From Pseudogemmobacter hezensis (GTDB taxonomy: Bacteria; Pseudomonadota; Alphaproteobacteria; Rhodobacterales; Rhodobacteraceae): a stretch of DNA of 34,034 nt. A program made the position numbers and the translations under genes. Below, piece by piece: positions 7,407-15,370 of this stretch (position 1 is the first letter of the stretch; each line of letters begins with the position of its first letter). A model generated the notes under the pieces. The model searched no databases, had not been told where the DNA came from, and was given only the letters and a program-made list of their open reading frames with translations. The stretch is from contig NZ_JABJXT010000029.1 in NCBI RefSeq assembly GCF_013155295.1, positions 1,899 to 35,932 of the forward strand. The letters run 5' to 3'.

Positions 7407-9946
7407 GGGATCATCTCCTCTTGGCTGGTCAGGTTTTCAGGGGGAACATCGTCTGCAAACCTTGTGTCGAAGGCCTTGGGCTCAACGGCAGCACTCTGCC
7501 CTTCCCCCTCGGCCTCAGGCACAAGGTTGGTCAGGTTCGGGATCAGATCAGCGGCCCATTCGACGCCACGTGCCCGCAGCCATGCCGCAAGAAAGCCGTC
7601 ACGTCCGTGCTCGGCGAGGATATCCGCGATCAGGCTCTGATCGGTTTTGGAAGAGGCGGCGCAGAGCGCGAGGCCGACCTCGCTGAGACCGAGTTCGAAG
7701 AGGCGGTTGCCGCGGCGGGACTGGCAGTAGTAGTCGCGCTTCGGCGTGGCGCGGGCGAGGATCCCGATCTGGCGGTCGTTCAGCCCGAAGCGGCGATAGA
7801 TCGCGGTGATCTGTGGCTCGATCGCCCGCTCGTTGGGCAGAAGAAGCCGGGTCGGGCAGGATTCGATGATCGCCGGTGCAATGGCGGAATTGTCGATATC
7901 CGAGAGCGATTGCGTGGCGAAGATCACCGAAGCGTTCTTCTTTCTCAGCGTCTTCAGCCATTCGCGGAGCTGGCCCGCAAATCCCTCGTCGTCCAGCGCC
8001 AGCCAACCCTCGTCGATGATCAGCAGCGTCGGGCGGCCATCGAGCCGGTCGCCGATATGGTGGAACAGATAGGACAGCACGGCGGGTGCAGCGCCGGTGC
8101 CGACCATCCCCTCGATCTCGAAAGCCTGCACCGAGGCACTTCCCAAATGTTCGGCCTCGGCATCCAGAAGCCGGCCGTAAGCTCCGCCTATGCAGTAAGG
8201 CCGCAGCGCCTGCTTCAGATCGTTGGACTGCAGCAGCACCGAGAGACCGGTGATGGTCCGTTCCCCTACCGGCGCCGAGGCTAGAGAGGTCAGGGCCGTC
8301 CAGAGATATTCCCGGACCTCGGGGGTGATCGCGATGCTCTCGCGGGCGAGGATCGCCGCAATCCAGTCGGCAGCCCAGGCCCGCTCGGAGGCCTGATGAA
8401 TCCGGGCCAGCGGTTGCAGCGCGACCGTGGTCTCGTCGCCTTCGGTCAGGCCACCACCGAGATCATGCCAGTCACCGCCCATGGCAAGGGCCGAGGTCCG
8501 GATCGAGCCACCGAAATCGAAGGCGAAGATCTGGCTCCGCGCATAGCGGCGGAACTGCAGCGCCATCAGCGCGAGCAGCACGGATTTGCCCGCGCCGGTC
8601 GGGCCGACCACCAGCGTATGGCCGACATCTCCGACATGAAGAGAGAAGCGGAACGGGGTGGAACCTTCCGTGCGGCCATAAAGAAGCGGAGGCCCTTTGA
8701 AGTGTTCGTCCCGTTCCGCACCCGCCCATACGGCACTGGAGGGAACCATATGCGCGAGGTTGAGCGTCGAGACCGGGGGTTGGCGGACATTGGCGTAGGC
8801 GTGCCCAGGCAGAGACCCAAGCCAGGCATCGACAGCATTCACGCCCTCGATCATCGCGGTGAAGTCGCGGCCCTGGATCACCTTCTCGATCAGGCGGAGC
8901 TTCTCGTCGGCAAGACGTGGGTCATGGTCCCATACGGTGATCGTCGCGGTGACCCAGGCCATGCCCGCAACGTCGGCCCCGAGTTCCTGTAGCGCCATAT
9001 CGGCGTCCAGCGCCTTGTTGGCGGCATCGGTGTCGACCAGGGCGGATTGTTCGTTGGTCATCACCTCCTTCAGGATGGCGGCGATGGACTTCCGCTTGGC
9101 GAACCACTGGCGGCGGATCTTCGTCACCATCTTCGTCGCATCGACCTTGTCCATCAGGATGGCGCGGGTCGACCAGCGATAAGGAAAGGCGAGGCGGTTC
9201 AGATCGTCGAGGATCCCCGGCGTGGTGACGGTCGGAAAGCCGGTCACCGTCAGCACCCTCAGATGGGCTGGGCCGAGGCGCGGCTCCAGCCCGCCCGCCA
9301 GCGGCTGATCAGCCAGCAGGGCGTCGAGATACACCGGCACTTCCGGCACCCGCACCCGATGCCGGTTGGTCGAGATGGTGGAATGCAGATAGGTGAGCGT
9401 CCCTGCGTCATCGAGCCAGCGGCATTCCGGCATGAAGCCGTCCATCAGCGCCAGCACCCGGTCGGTGCGGTCGTTGAAGGCGCGCAGCATCTCATGCGGG
9501 TTCACGCCCGAGGTCTCGCGGCCCTCATAGAGCCAGCTCTCGGCGCGCGCGGCCTCCTCTAGCGGGGGTAGCCAGAGGAAGGTCAGGAAATATCCCGATA
9601 CGAAATGGCTCCCCTCTTCCTCGAAGTCTGCCCGCCGCTCGGCCTCGACCAGCGCCGATGCCGCATCCGGGAACCGGCTTGTGGGATAGGTGGAGGCCTC
9701 GGACCGTTGGGCTTCGACGAAGATCGCCCAGCCTGACCCGAGGCGGCGAAAGGCGTTGTTCAGCCGCCCGGCCACGGCGACCAGTTCGGCGGCCACGGCG
9801 GAGTCCAGATCCGGTCCTCGGAACTTTGCCGTGCGCTGGAAGCTGCCATCCTTGTTCAGCACCACACCCGGCGCGATCAGCGCGGCCCAGGGCAGATAGT
9901 CGGACAACTGCGCGGCATGGCGGCGATACTCGGCGAGGTTCATCAT
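7403..9946 (-). CDS. trbE: TrbE / VirB4-type conjugation ATPase
   Basis: TrbE is the large ATPase that powers substrate transfer and pilus assembly at the inner face of the channel. The 847-residue protein opens MMNLAEYRRHAAQLSDYLPW, typical of the CagE/TrbE/VirB family. It has Walker A GPTGAGKS at about 448-455, a Walker B region LLIIDEGWLALDDEGF in the last third, and the FATQSLSDI and ALCAASS motifs near the C-terminus. A longer reading from 10015 would overlap trbD. The ATG at 9946 is preceded by GGAGG about 9 bases upstream and matches the usual MMNLAEYR start, so I use it. Confidence 0.95.
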   Translation of the reverse strand: MMNLAEYRRHAAQLSDYLPWAALIAPGVVLNKDGSFQRTAKFRGPDLDSAVAAELVAVAGRLNNAFRRLGSGWAIFVEAQRSEASTYPTSRFPDAASALVEAERRADFEEEGSHFVSGYFLTFLWLPPLEEAARAESWLYEGRETSGVNPHEMLRAFNDRTDRVLALMDGFMPECRWLDDAGTLTYLHSTISTNRHRVRVPEVPVYLDALLADQPLAGGLEPRLGPAHLRVLTVTGFPTVTTPGILDDLNRLAFPYRWSTRAILMDKVDATKMVTKIRRQWFAKRKSIAAILKEVMTNEQSALVDTDAANKALDADMALQELGADVAGMAWVTATITVWDHDPRLADEKLRLIEKVIQGRDFTAMIEGVNAVDAWLGSLPGHAYANVRQPPVSTLNLAHMVPSSAVWAGAERDEHFKGPPLLYGRTEGSTPFRFSLHVGDVGHTLVVGPTGAGKSVLLALMALQFRRYARSQIFAFDFGGSIRTSALAMGGDWHDLGGGLTEGDETTVALQPLARIHQASERAWAADWIAAILARESIAITPEVREYLWTALTSLASAPVGERTITGLSVLLQSNDLKQALRPYCIGGAYGRLLDAEAEHLGSASVQAFEIEGMVGTGAAPAVLSYLFHHIGDRLDGRPTLLIIDEGWLALDDEGFAGQLREWLKTLRKKNASVIFATQSLSDIDNSAIAPAIIESCPTRLLLPNERAIEPQITAIYRRFGLNDRQIGILARATPKRDYYCQSRRGNRLFELGLSEVGLALCAASSKTDQSLIADILAEHGRDGFLAAWLRARGVEWAADLIPNLTNLVPEAEGEGQSAAVEPKAFDTRFADDVPPENLTSQEEMIP

Positions 9947-9962
9947 CGGGGAAAGCCTCCGG

Positions 9963-10244
9963 TCAGACCATGAGATGTCCGGGCAGGCGCAGATGCCTGC
10001 GCCCGACCTCGGCAAAGAGCGGATCGCGTTTGGCAGCCTGGACCGCGGCCATATGGCCGACGGCCCAGATCAGCAGGCCGCCCAGCCAGAGCTGCAGACC
10101 GAGGCCGACGGCCCCGGCCAGCGTACCGTTCAGAATGGCGATGGAGCGCGGTGCGCCGCCGAGCAGGATCTGCTCGGTCAGCGCCCGGTGGACCGGAACG
10201 GAATATCCCGGCACGGCGTCGGGTTGCTCCAACTGGCCTGACAT
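9963..10244 (-). CDS. trbD: TrbD / VirB3-type conjugal transfer protein
   Basis: TrbD is the small VirB3-like inner-membrane partner of TrbE. The 93-residue protein starts MSGQLEQPDAVPGYSVPVHR and carries the family motif ALTEQILLGGAPRSIAILNG. A hydrophobic hairpin follows at about 41-66 (TLAGAVGLGLQLWLGGLLIW), then a basic tail. Its ATG overlaps the trbC stop by one base (ATGA overlap). Confidence 0.93.
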   Translation of the reverse strand: MSGQLEQPDAVPGYSVPVHRALTEQILLGGAPRSIAILNGTLAGAVGLGLQLWLGGLLIWAVGHMAAVQAAKRDPLFAEVGRRHLRLPGHLMV

Positions 10245-10576
10245 CAGATCAGCGCCCCGCCACCGAAGCTGAAGAAGCTCAGGAAGAAGCTCGACGCCGC
10301 GAAGGCGATGGAGATGCCGAAGACGATCTGGATCAGCCGCCGGAAACCGCCGCCGGTATCTCCGAAGGCCAGCGTCAACCCGGTGACGATGATGATGATC
10401 ACCGCGACGATCTTGGCGACCGGGCCTTCGACCGATTGCAGGATCGACTGCAGCGGCGCTTCCCAGGGCATGGAAGAGCCGGCCGCATGGGCGGCGGGGG
10501 CCAGCAGAAGGCTGACATAGCCGAAGGTCGCGGCGCTGGCGATGTGGCGGCGGATAGTGACGGCATGACGGATCAT
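10244..10576 (-). CDS. trbC: TrbC / VirB2-type pilin precursor
   Basis: TrbC is the major conjugative pilin. The 110-residue precursor has a basic N-terminus and a long signal peptide ending near APAAHAAGSS (about 26-34). The mature part has two hydrophobic helices, about 54-72 and 82-105, separated by the turn GDTGGGFRR that is typical of VirB2/TrbC pilins. The ATG at 10576 overlaps the trbB stop. In other P-type systems the mature pilin is cyclised by TraF; a TraF homologue is present at 20478-21056. Confidence 0.92.
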   Translation of the reverse strand: MIRHAVTIRRHIASAATFGYVSLLLAPAAHAAGSSMPWEAPLQSILQSVEGPVAKIVAVIIIIVTGLTLAFGDTGGGFRRLIQIVFGISIAFAASSFFLSFFSFGGGALI

Positions 10577-11574
10577 GCGGGATCTCCCTGTTCTGGGCTG
10601 GAGGTTGCGGGTGGAAAGTCGATCGGGACGACCCGGTAATCGCCGTCCGGACCCAGGCCCTCGACGCGGGCGAGTTCGACAAGGCGGCGGTTGCTGCCGC
10701 GTCCGGCAAGGACGGCGACCAGATCGATGGTCTCGGCGATCAGAGCGCGCGGCACGGTGACCACGGCCTCCTGGATCAGCTGTTCGAGGCGTCGCAGGGC
10801 GCCGATACCCGATCCGGCATGGATGGTGCCGATACCGCCGGGATGGCCGGTGCCCCACGCTTTGAGGAGGTCCAGCGCTTCAGCGCCGCGCACCTCGCCG
10901 ATGGGAATGCGGTCGGGGCGCAGGCGCAGCGACGAGCGAACCAGGTCCGAGAGCGTAGCGACGCCGTCCTTCGTGCGCATGGCCACGAGGTTCGGGGCCG
11001 CACATTGCAGCTCGCGGGTGTCTTCGATGATGATGACCCGGTCAGAGGTCTTCGCGACCTCGGCCAGCAGCGCATTGGTCAGGGTGGTCTTGCCGGTTGA
11101 GGTACCGCCTGCGACGAGGATATTGGCGCGGGTGGCGACGCCCAGACGCAGCGCCTCGGCCTGCACCCGGGTCATGATCCCGGCAGTGACGTAATCGTCG
11201 AGCGTGAAGACCGCGACGGCAGGCTTGCGGATCGCGAATGAGGCGGCCGTCACCACCGGCGGCAGCAGGCCCTCGAACCGCTCTCCGCTCTCGGGCAGTT
11301 CGGCCGAAACGCGCGGGTTCCTGGCATGGACTTCGGCACCGACATGATGCGCGACCAGCCGGACGATACGCTCGCCGTCCTCAGGCGACAGGTGCTCGCC
11401 GGTATCCGAGAGGCCCTCCGAGAGCCGGTCCACCCAGATCCGCCCATCCGGGTTCAGCATCACCTCGATGACGCCAGGATCCTGCAAATACGCGGAAATG
11501 GCAGGCCCGAGCGCGCTCCGGAGCATCCGCGCGCCCCTCTGCCTGCTTGCCTCAATGCTGCCTGAGCCTGCCAT
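10573..11574 (-). CDS. trbB: TrbB / VirB11-type conjugation ATPase
   Basis: TrbB is the hexameric VirB11-family ATPase that works with the coupling protein and TrbE. The 333-residue protein has an N-terminal domain ([22 protein letters not shown]) and Walker A GGTSTGKT at about 156-163. The Asp box ([11 protein letters not shown]) and the His box region ([15 protein letters not shown]) follow. Start chosen at the ATG at 11574, preceded by GGGGACGG; an upstream reading from 11613 begins with residues foreign to the family. It is the first gene of the trb operon as it now stands, so the promoter should lie in 11575-11924. Confidence 0.94.
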   Translation of the reverse strand: MAGSGSIEASRQRGARMLRSALGPAISAYLQDPGVIEVMLNPDGRIWVDRLSEGLSDTGEHLSPEDGERIVRLVAHHVGAEVHARNPRVSAELPESGERFEGLLPPVVTAASFAIRKPAVAVFTLDDYVTAGIMTRVQAEALRLGVATRANILVAGGTSTGKTTLTNALLAEVAKTSDRVIIIEDTRELQCAAPNLVAMRTKDGVATLSDLVRSSLRLRPDRIPIGEVRGAEALDLLKAWGTGHPGGIGTIHAGSGIGALRRLEQLIQEAVVTVPRALIAETIDLVAVLAGRGSNRRLVELARVEGLGPDGDYRVVPIDFPPATSSPEQGDPA

Positions 11575-11924
11575 CCCGTCCCCGTTCAACCGGGACAACT
11601 CGTGACAACACACCCCGGATGGGGATGACTAAGAGAAGGGCGAAAGGTGGCTGCGCAACAGTGTTTACGGCGTAGTAGGGCTCTGGGGTAGAAAGACAGG
11701 CCGTGGCGTAAGCAACAATGAAGAGCCGCAAGAATGCCGATGCGGCATCGGCTTTGCCTGGTCCAGTGACACTTGAGCAACCGCCGCGGACCAGAAACGA
11801 TATCGATTAGGATATTCTCCCACAATCATGATACCCCTTGAAGCATCAAGCCTTGCAGCGAACCGCATAGCGGTATACCCTTAAAGACATCAAACCAACA
11901 GTTAGATACCTGAATGAGTATCGA
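11575..11924. promoter_or_regulatory. Divergent promoter region between trbB and hipB, with dyads
   Basis: This 350-bp non-coding interval separates the trb operon (minus) from hipBA (plus), so it should hold both promoters. Dyads seen: GCCGATGC-G-GCATCGGC at 11736-11752; GGTATACC at 11872-11879; and GATAC-N8-GTATC at 11905-11922, ending 2 bp before the hipB ATG. The GATAC/GTATAC dyads are good candidates for HipB operators, since HipB proteins repress their own operons. No clear -35/-10 pair stands out for trbB. Confidence 0.5.
11905..11922 (+). promoter_or_regulatory. Inverted repeat GATAC-N8-GTATC before hipB
   Basis: Two 5-bp arms separated by 8 bp lie directly in front of the hipB start codon. 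A related perfect 8-mer palindrome GGTATACC lies 33 bp further upstream. Spacing and position fit autoregulation by an XRE-type antitoxin. This is inference from position. Confidence 0.4.
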
Positions 11925-12518
11925 ATGGACTATGCAGTCGAACAAATCGCCCGCCAGATCCAGGCCGCGCGGCAGGGCAAAGGCCTCAGCCAACGAGATC
12001 TGAGCGCCCTCTCGGGAATTTCCCAAGGGCGGATTTCGCGTATCGAAGCCGGTGACCTGGACCTGCGCCTGTCCAGTCTGACAGCTCTGGCCTCTGCTCT
12101 TGATCTTGAACTGGTATTGGCGCCGCGCAAAGCCATGCCAGCCATCCGCTCTCTGAGCGCCTCAGCCTTGCGGCAGAGCGGTGGCGATCTTGTTGATATC
12201 CGGCGTGCATTCGAGCAGCTTTCAGAGACCCTGCGCGGGCTGCAAATCCGGGAACCCGAATTGATGGGGCTGGAAGAGTTGCGCCGCGGGCTGAGTGACC
12301 TGCAACGACTTCCGGACAGTTCGATGGAAGTCTCTGAACTCCGCAAACTGCGCGCGCTGATCGAGCAAATTGGCGATCCGGCCCGTGCGAGACGCGCCCT
12401 CCCCCACAGCCTGGATCTGATGCGCGAGATCAGAAACCGAGAAACCCATGGACGACCGGGCGAAGATGCATCCCGGGAACCCCGGCCAGCATGGTCACTG
12501 GACGAGACCGATGACTGA
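11925..12518 (+). CDS. HipB-like XRE antitoxin with long C-terminal extension
   Basis: This 197-residue protein has an N-terminal XRE helix-turn-helix (about 10-62: QIQAARQGKGLSQRDLSALSGISQGRISRIEAGDLDLRLSSLTALASALDLEL). It is followed by about 130 residues that are helical, Leu/Arg/Glu rich and unlike the classical HipB, which is only about 90 residues. The extension may bind or mask the partner kinase. Its 3' end overlaps the hipA start by 8 bp (ATGACTGA), the normal arrangement of a hipBA operon. The expected role is to neutralise HipA and repress the operon through the dyads upstream. Confidence 0.85.
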   Translation: MDYAVEQIARQIQAARQGKGLSQRDLSALSGISQGRISRIEAGDLDLRLSSLTALASALDLELVLAPRKAMPAIRSLSASALRQSGGDLVDIRRAFEQLSETLRGLQIREPELMGLEELRRGLSDLQRLPDSSMEVSELRKLRALIEQIGDPARARRALPHSLDLMREIRNRETHGRPGEDASREPRPAWSLDETDD

Positions 12519-13749
12519 TCTGTCCATACTTGACGTCCGCCTGCACGGACGCAGCATCGGCACGATGACCTATATCGGTGGCGAACGGTCCCTGTTCGCC
12601 TTTTCCGGCGCCTATATCGCGGACCCGGCGCGCCCGACCCTCGGGCTGCGCTTCAAGGACAGGTTTGGAGATCTGATCACCGAGTTTCGTCCCTACAAGA
12701 TGAAACTCATGCCCTTCTTCTCCAACCTGCTGCCGGAGGGGCATCTGCGGCGCTATCTGGCGGAAAAAGCTCGCATTCACAGCGATCGCGAGTTCCTGCT
12801 CCTGCAGGCCCTCGGCAAGGACCTCCCCGGAGCGCTGACCGTCGAGGCCGTGGATGGCGCACTCTGGCCGCCGCAATATGATCCGGACAGTATCGAGGAC
12901 GGTAGAGCCGCCCGCGATGCAGCACAGAATGCGCTGCGCTTTTCTCTGGCGGGCGTCCAGTTGAAATTCTCGGCGGTGGCAGATGGCACGGGCCGCCTGA
13001 CGGTGCCTGCCCGTGGCGTCGGCGGTGACTGGATCGTCAAACTGCCATCTCGTGAGTTCCCCGGGGTGCCGGAGAACGAGTTCTCGATGATGACGCTCGC
13101 GAGGATGGTCGGCATTGATACCCCGGCTATCGATCTTGTGGATGTCGGGGCGATCTCGAACCTCCCCCCGGGCATGGAAAAGATCGGACCGAAGGCCTTC
13201 ATCATCGAGCGCTTTGACCGCAGGCGCGACGGGTCTTCAGTGCAGATCGAGGATTTCGCCCAGGTTTTCGACGTCTATCCCGACGACAAGTACAGGACCG
13301 CCAGCTATCGCAACATCGCGACCGTTCTCGCAGCTGAGGCAGGTCTGGCCGACTCTATGGAGTTCATCCGACGACTGACGTTCAACACGCTGATCGGCAA
13401 CGGTGACATGCACCTGAAGAACTGGTCGCTGATCTACCCGGATGACCGCAATGCCCGGCTCTCGCCCGCCTATGATCTGGTCTCGACCATCCCCTACATC
13501 CCCGGCGATCAGGCCGCACTGAACTTCAGCCGCAGCAGGGACTTTGCCGCGCTCACAACCGACGAGCTCGAGCATCTGTCGGCAAAAGCCGCCTTGCCAT
13601 CCAGATCCGTGCTGAACACGGCTCGGGAAACGGTTGCCCTGTTCATGGAGCGCTGGTCAGCCGAAAAGCTTCATCTGCCGATGGGATCGAAGGTCCGCAG
13701 GAGCATCGACGAGCACCTCCGCGGCCTGCCCATCATCACAGAACTTTAG
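12511..13749 (+). CDS. HipA-family serine/threonine kinase toxin
   Basis: This 412-residue HipA-like toxin kinase has an N-subdomain (SILDVRLHGRSIGTMTYIGGERSLFAF, then LPEGHLRRYLAE) and the SLAGVQLKFS loop at about 145-154, which corresponds to the autophosphorylated P-loop-like segment of HipA. VKLPS (K177) is the candidate ATP-binding lysine. The catalytic motif NGDMHLKN (297-304, with D299) and the metal-binding AYDLV (D322) are present, so it looks catalytically intact. In characterised HipA proteins the target is an aminoacyl-tRNA synthetase such as GltX; the target here is unknown. I chose ATG 12511, which overlaps hipB, over an upstream reading from 12448. Confidence 0.92.
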   Translation: MTDLSILDVRLHGRSIGTMTYIGGERSLFAFSGAYIADPARPTLGLRFKDRFGDLITEFRPYKMKLMPFFSNLLPEGHLRRYLAEKARIHSDREFLLLQALGKDLPGALTVEAVDGALWPPQYDPDSIEDGRAARDAAQNALRFSLAGVQLKFSAVADGTGRLTVPARGVGGDWIVKLPSREFPGVPENEFSMMTLARMVGIDTPAIDLVDVGAISNLPPGMEKIGPKAFIIERFDRRRDGSSVQIEDFAQVFDVYPDDKYRTASYRNIATVLAAEAGLADSMEFIRRLTFNTLIGNGDMHLKNWSLIYPDDRNARLSPAYDLVSTIPYIPGDQAALNFSRSRDFAALTTDELEHLSAKAALPSRSVLNTARETVALFMERWSAEKLHLPMGSKVRRSIDEHLRGLPIITEL

Positions 13750-13792
13750 ACCCGACTATCGCGGTCCGGGTCGTTCATCATGGCCAGCCCTC

Positions 13793-13811
13793 GACAGTGG
13801 CTGCCGCTGTC
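13793..13811. terminator. Possible hairpin between convergent genes
   Basis: GACAGTGGC-T-GCCGCTGTC forms a 9-bp stem with one G-T pair, in the 70-bp gap between the hipA stop and the convergent membrane gene stop. The following plus-strand bases (AGGTGTTCTT) are only moderately T-rich, so this is a weak terminator candidate. Confidence 0.3.
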
Positions 13812-13819
13812 AGGTGTTC

Positions 13820-14176
13820 TTACTGTTCCCGGGTATTGAACCAGATGTAGGCTATACCGAAGGGGGCAACGAAGACGGCGGCCCCCCAAAGAAGGACGTT
13901 CACGATCATCTTTGCCGGGTAGAGGAAGACGATCGGCAGAAACAGAACTGTTTCCCCGAGAACAAGCGATTTCAGTTGGTCCCAGACCAGTTTGGCGAAC
14001 GGGAAAAGCAAAGTGCAGAGGGTGAAGTATCCCAGGACCGCCGCAGCTCGTCCAACATTGTCTGTTCTCGAGAGGAAGCCCCCGACCACAATGGCTAGAA
14101 GGATCGCGCCGATTAGATAGGCACGCAGGATGTACCTGGTGTCGACACCCGCAAAAATGCGCTTCAGGCTGTTCAT
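13820..14176 (-). CDS. Unrecognised small membrane protein (three to four helices)
   Basis: This 118-residue protein starts MNSLKRIFAGVDTRY, with AGGACGA as the ribosome-binding site 6 bp before the ATG at 14176. It is almost entirely hydrophobic. Helices can be seen at about 17-36 (ILRAYLIGAILLAIVVGGFL), 43-62 and two close together at 72-112, with an Arg/Lys-rich N-terminus. I do not recognise a family. It lies 44 bp downstream of another membrane-protein gene on the same strand, and the two probably form a cargo operon between copG and trbB. Candidate roles (exclusion, immunity, abortive infection) are speculation. Confidence 0.7.
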   Translation of the reverse strand: MNSLKRIFAGVDTRYILRAYLIGAILLAIVVGGFLSRTDNVGRAAAVLGYFTLCTLLFPFAKLVWDQLKSLVLGETVLFLPIVFLYPAKMIVNVLLWGAAVFVAPFGIAYIWFNTREQ

Positions 14177-14220
14177 GTATTTCGTCCTGTCGTGATCTTC
14201 ATCCGCTGACTGGTGACAGC

Positions 14221-14694
14221 TTACCTGTCCAGGGCAGCGGCGTTTTCCTCTATGCGGTCGAGCGTGTGTACCCGGAACGCCTTGAGCGAGTCGGAGAACT
14301 CCTTGAAGTAGCCAAATGCGCCCCATGAAACGATCGAGATTGGCACAATGAAGCCAATCGCGGTCGCAGTTTTCCCCACGTTCCAGCCGATACGCCGCCA
14401 GCGGCCTTCGCTGTGCTTTGTGGCATCGTCGATCATCTCTCTGAGCCAGAACATGAGCCAGCCGAAGGAAATTCCAAAAAATACAAACATGCCCAGGATA
14501 AAGATGCTCAACTCCAGCCGTTGCAGCTCCGGCTGCTGATAACTGTCCGCGAGGAGCTTCAGAAGGACTGCTGCGGCTGACGCAAAAACGATTGAAACGC
14601 CGCTGAGGCCCTTCAGCATGTTGCGCAAACCCTCGAGGGCGCGTTTGCTAACCCCGGCCTGCTTTTCCGCAAGCGATTGATCGCAATCACTCAT
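14221..14694 (-). CDS. Unrecognised membrane protein with helical N-terminus
   Basis: This 157-residue protein starts MSDCDQSLAEKQAGVSKRALEG at the ATG at 14694, supported by the ribosome-binding site GGAGGGCGGGA. A polar helical N-terminus (about 1-28) is followed by three hydrophobic segments, about 30-46, 58-80 and 104-124. A charged loop (REMIDDATKHSEGRWRRIG) sits between the last two, and the end is a polar helix (HTLDRIEENAAALDR). I do not recognise a family. Longer readings to 14901 are high-G+C shadow and overlap copG. It pairs with the gene at 13820-14176. Confidence 0.7.
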   Translation of the reverse strand: MSDCDQSLAEKQAGVSKRALEGLRNMLKGLSGVSIVFASAAAVLLKLLADSYQQPELQRLELSIFILGMFVFFGISFGWLMFWLREMIDDATKHSEGRWRRIGWNVGKTATAIGFIVPISIVSWGAFGYFKEFSDSLKAFRVHTLDRIEENAAALDR

Positions 14695-14897
14695 TCCCGC
14701 CCTCCAAACTCGTGCATGAACATGGTCTGCTATCGGGCGCGCGAGCTGAGATAAAGGCAAAATCGGTAGATCAGCCCTGCCGCGACGGCACAGGGCTGTG
14801 CGCCTCAGGCACTGCGACCGCCTCCAAAGAGGCTGCACCGCACATGGTTCCCCGTTTCCGGCCTGCGCGCTTCCGGCACCACAGCGAACCAGATCGA

Positions 14898-15368
14898 TCA
14901 CCCACCTGCCATATCTTCCCCATCCTGAGCTTCATCCCCGGCCCCATCTGCCGCAGCGATGTCGTCTGCGATCTCCTGGCGCAGCAAGGGCCCTCGTGCC
15001 AGCCGCCGGCCGAGTGCCGTGACGAAGGTATCATAGCGCTCGCCGGCTTTTGCTCTCGCTGCAGCGGCATCCGGCTCGGGCAAGGTGGGCGTCGCGCCCA
15101 ACCAGAAACGGATGAAGATCGCGAGAGATTCCACAGAGATCCCGAGGTCGCGCTCCAATCGGCCGAGTCGGCGGTCCAGTTGATCAAGGCGCTTGGCGAT
15201 AGCCGCCTCACGCCTGTCAGCCGCATCCGGTGACAGGAACGATGCAACCGCAGCTTCGGTGATCATGGACTGCGACAAGCCACGCCGGGCGGCATAGTCT
15301 GACAACATCGCCATCACATCAGGTGCGAGATAGACAGAAATCTGCGTCTTCTTTGTGCGAAGGGCCAT
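14898..15368 (-). CDS. CopG-family ribbon-helix-helix regulator of the transfer region
   Basis: This 156-residue protein starts MALRTKKTQISVYLAPDVMAMLSDYAARRGLSQSMITEAAV, which is a ribbon-helix-helix DNA-binding domain. It is followed by a coiled-coil-like helix with repeated Arg/Leu (RREAAIAKRLDQLDRRLGRLERDLG) and an acidic tail. Genes of this type lie between traG and trbB in many P-type clusters. The ATG at 15368 is 2 bp after the traG stop (TGACCATG); a TTG at 15374 is an alternative. It probably regulates the transfer operon or helps assemble the relaxosome. Confidence 0.85.
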   Translation of the reverse strand: MALRTKKTQISVYLAPDVMAMLSDYAARRGLSQSMITEAAVASFLSPDAADRREAAIAKRLDQLDRRLGRLERDLGISVESLAIFIRFWLGATPTLPEPDAAAARAKAGERYDTFVTALGRRLARGPLLRQEIADDIAAADGAGDEAQDGEDMAGG

Positions 15369-15370
15369 GG

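Noticed and set aside
6591-7640. 349-codon open frame on the plus strand
   Set aside because: It is antisense to trbJ and the end of trbE; no recognisable domain.
10577-10858. Upstream extension of the trbC frame
   Set aside because: It runs through trbB; the ATG at 10576 overlaps the trbB stop and gives a normal pilin precursor.
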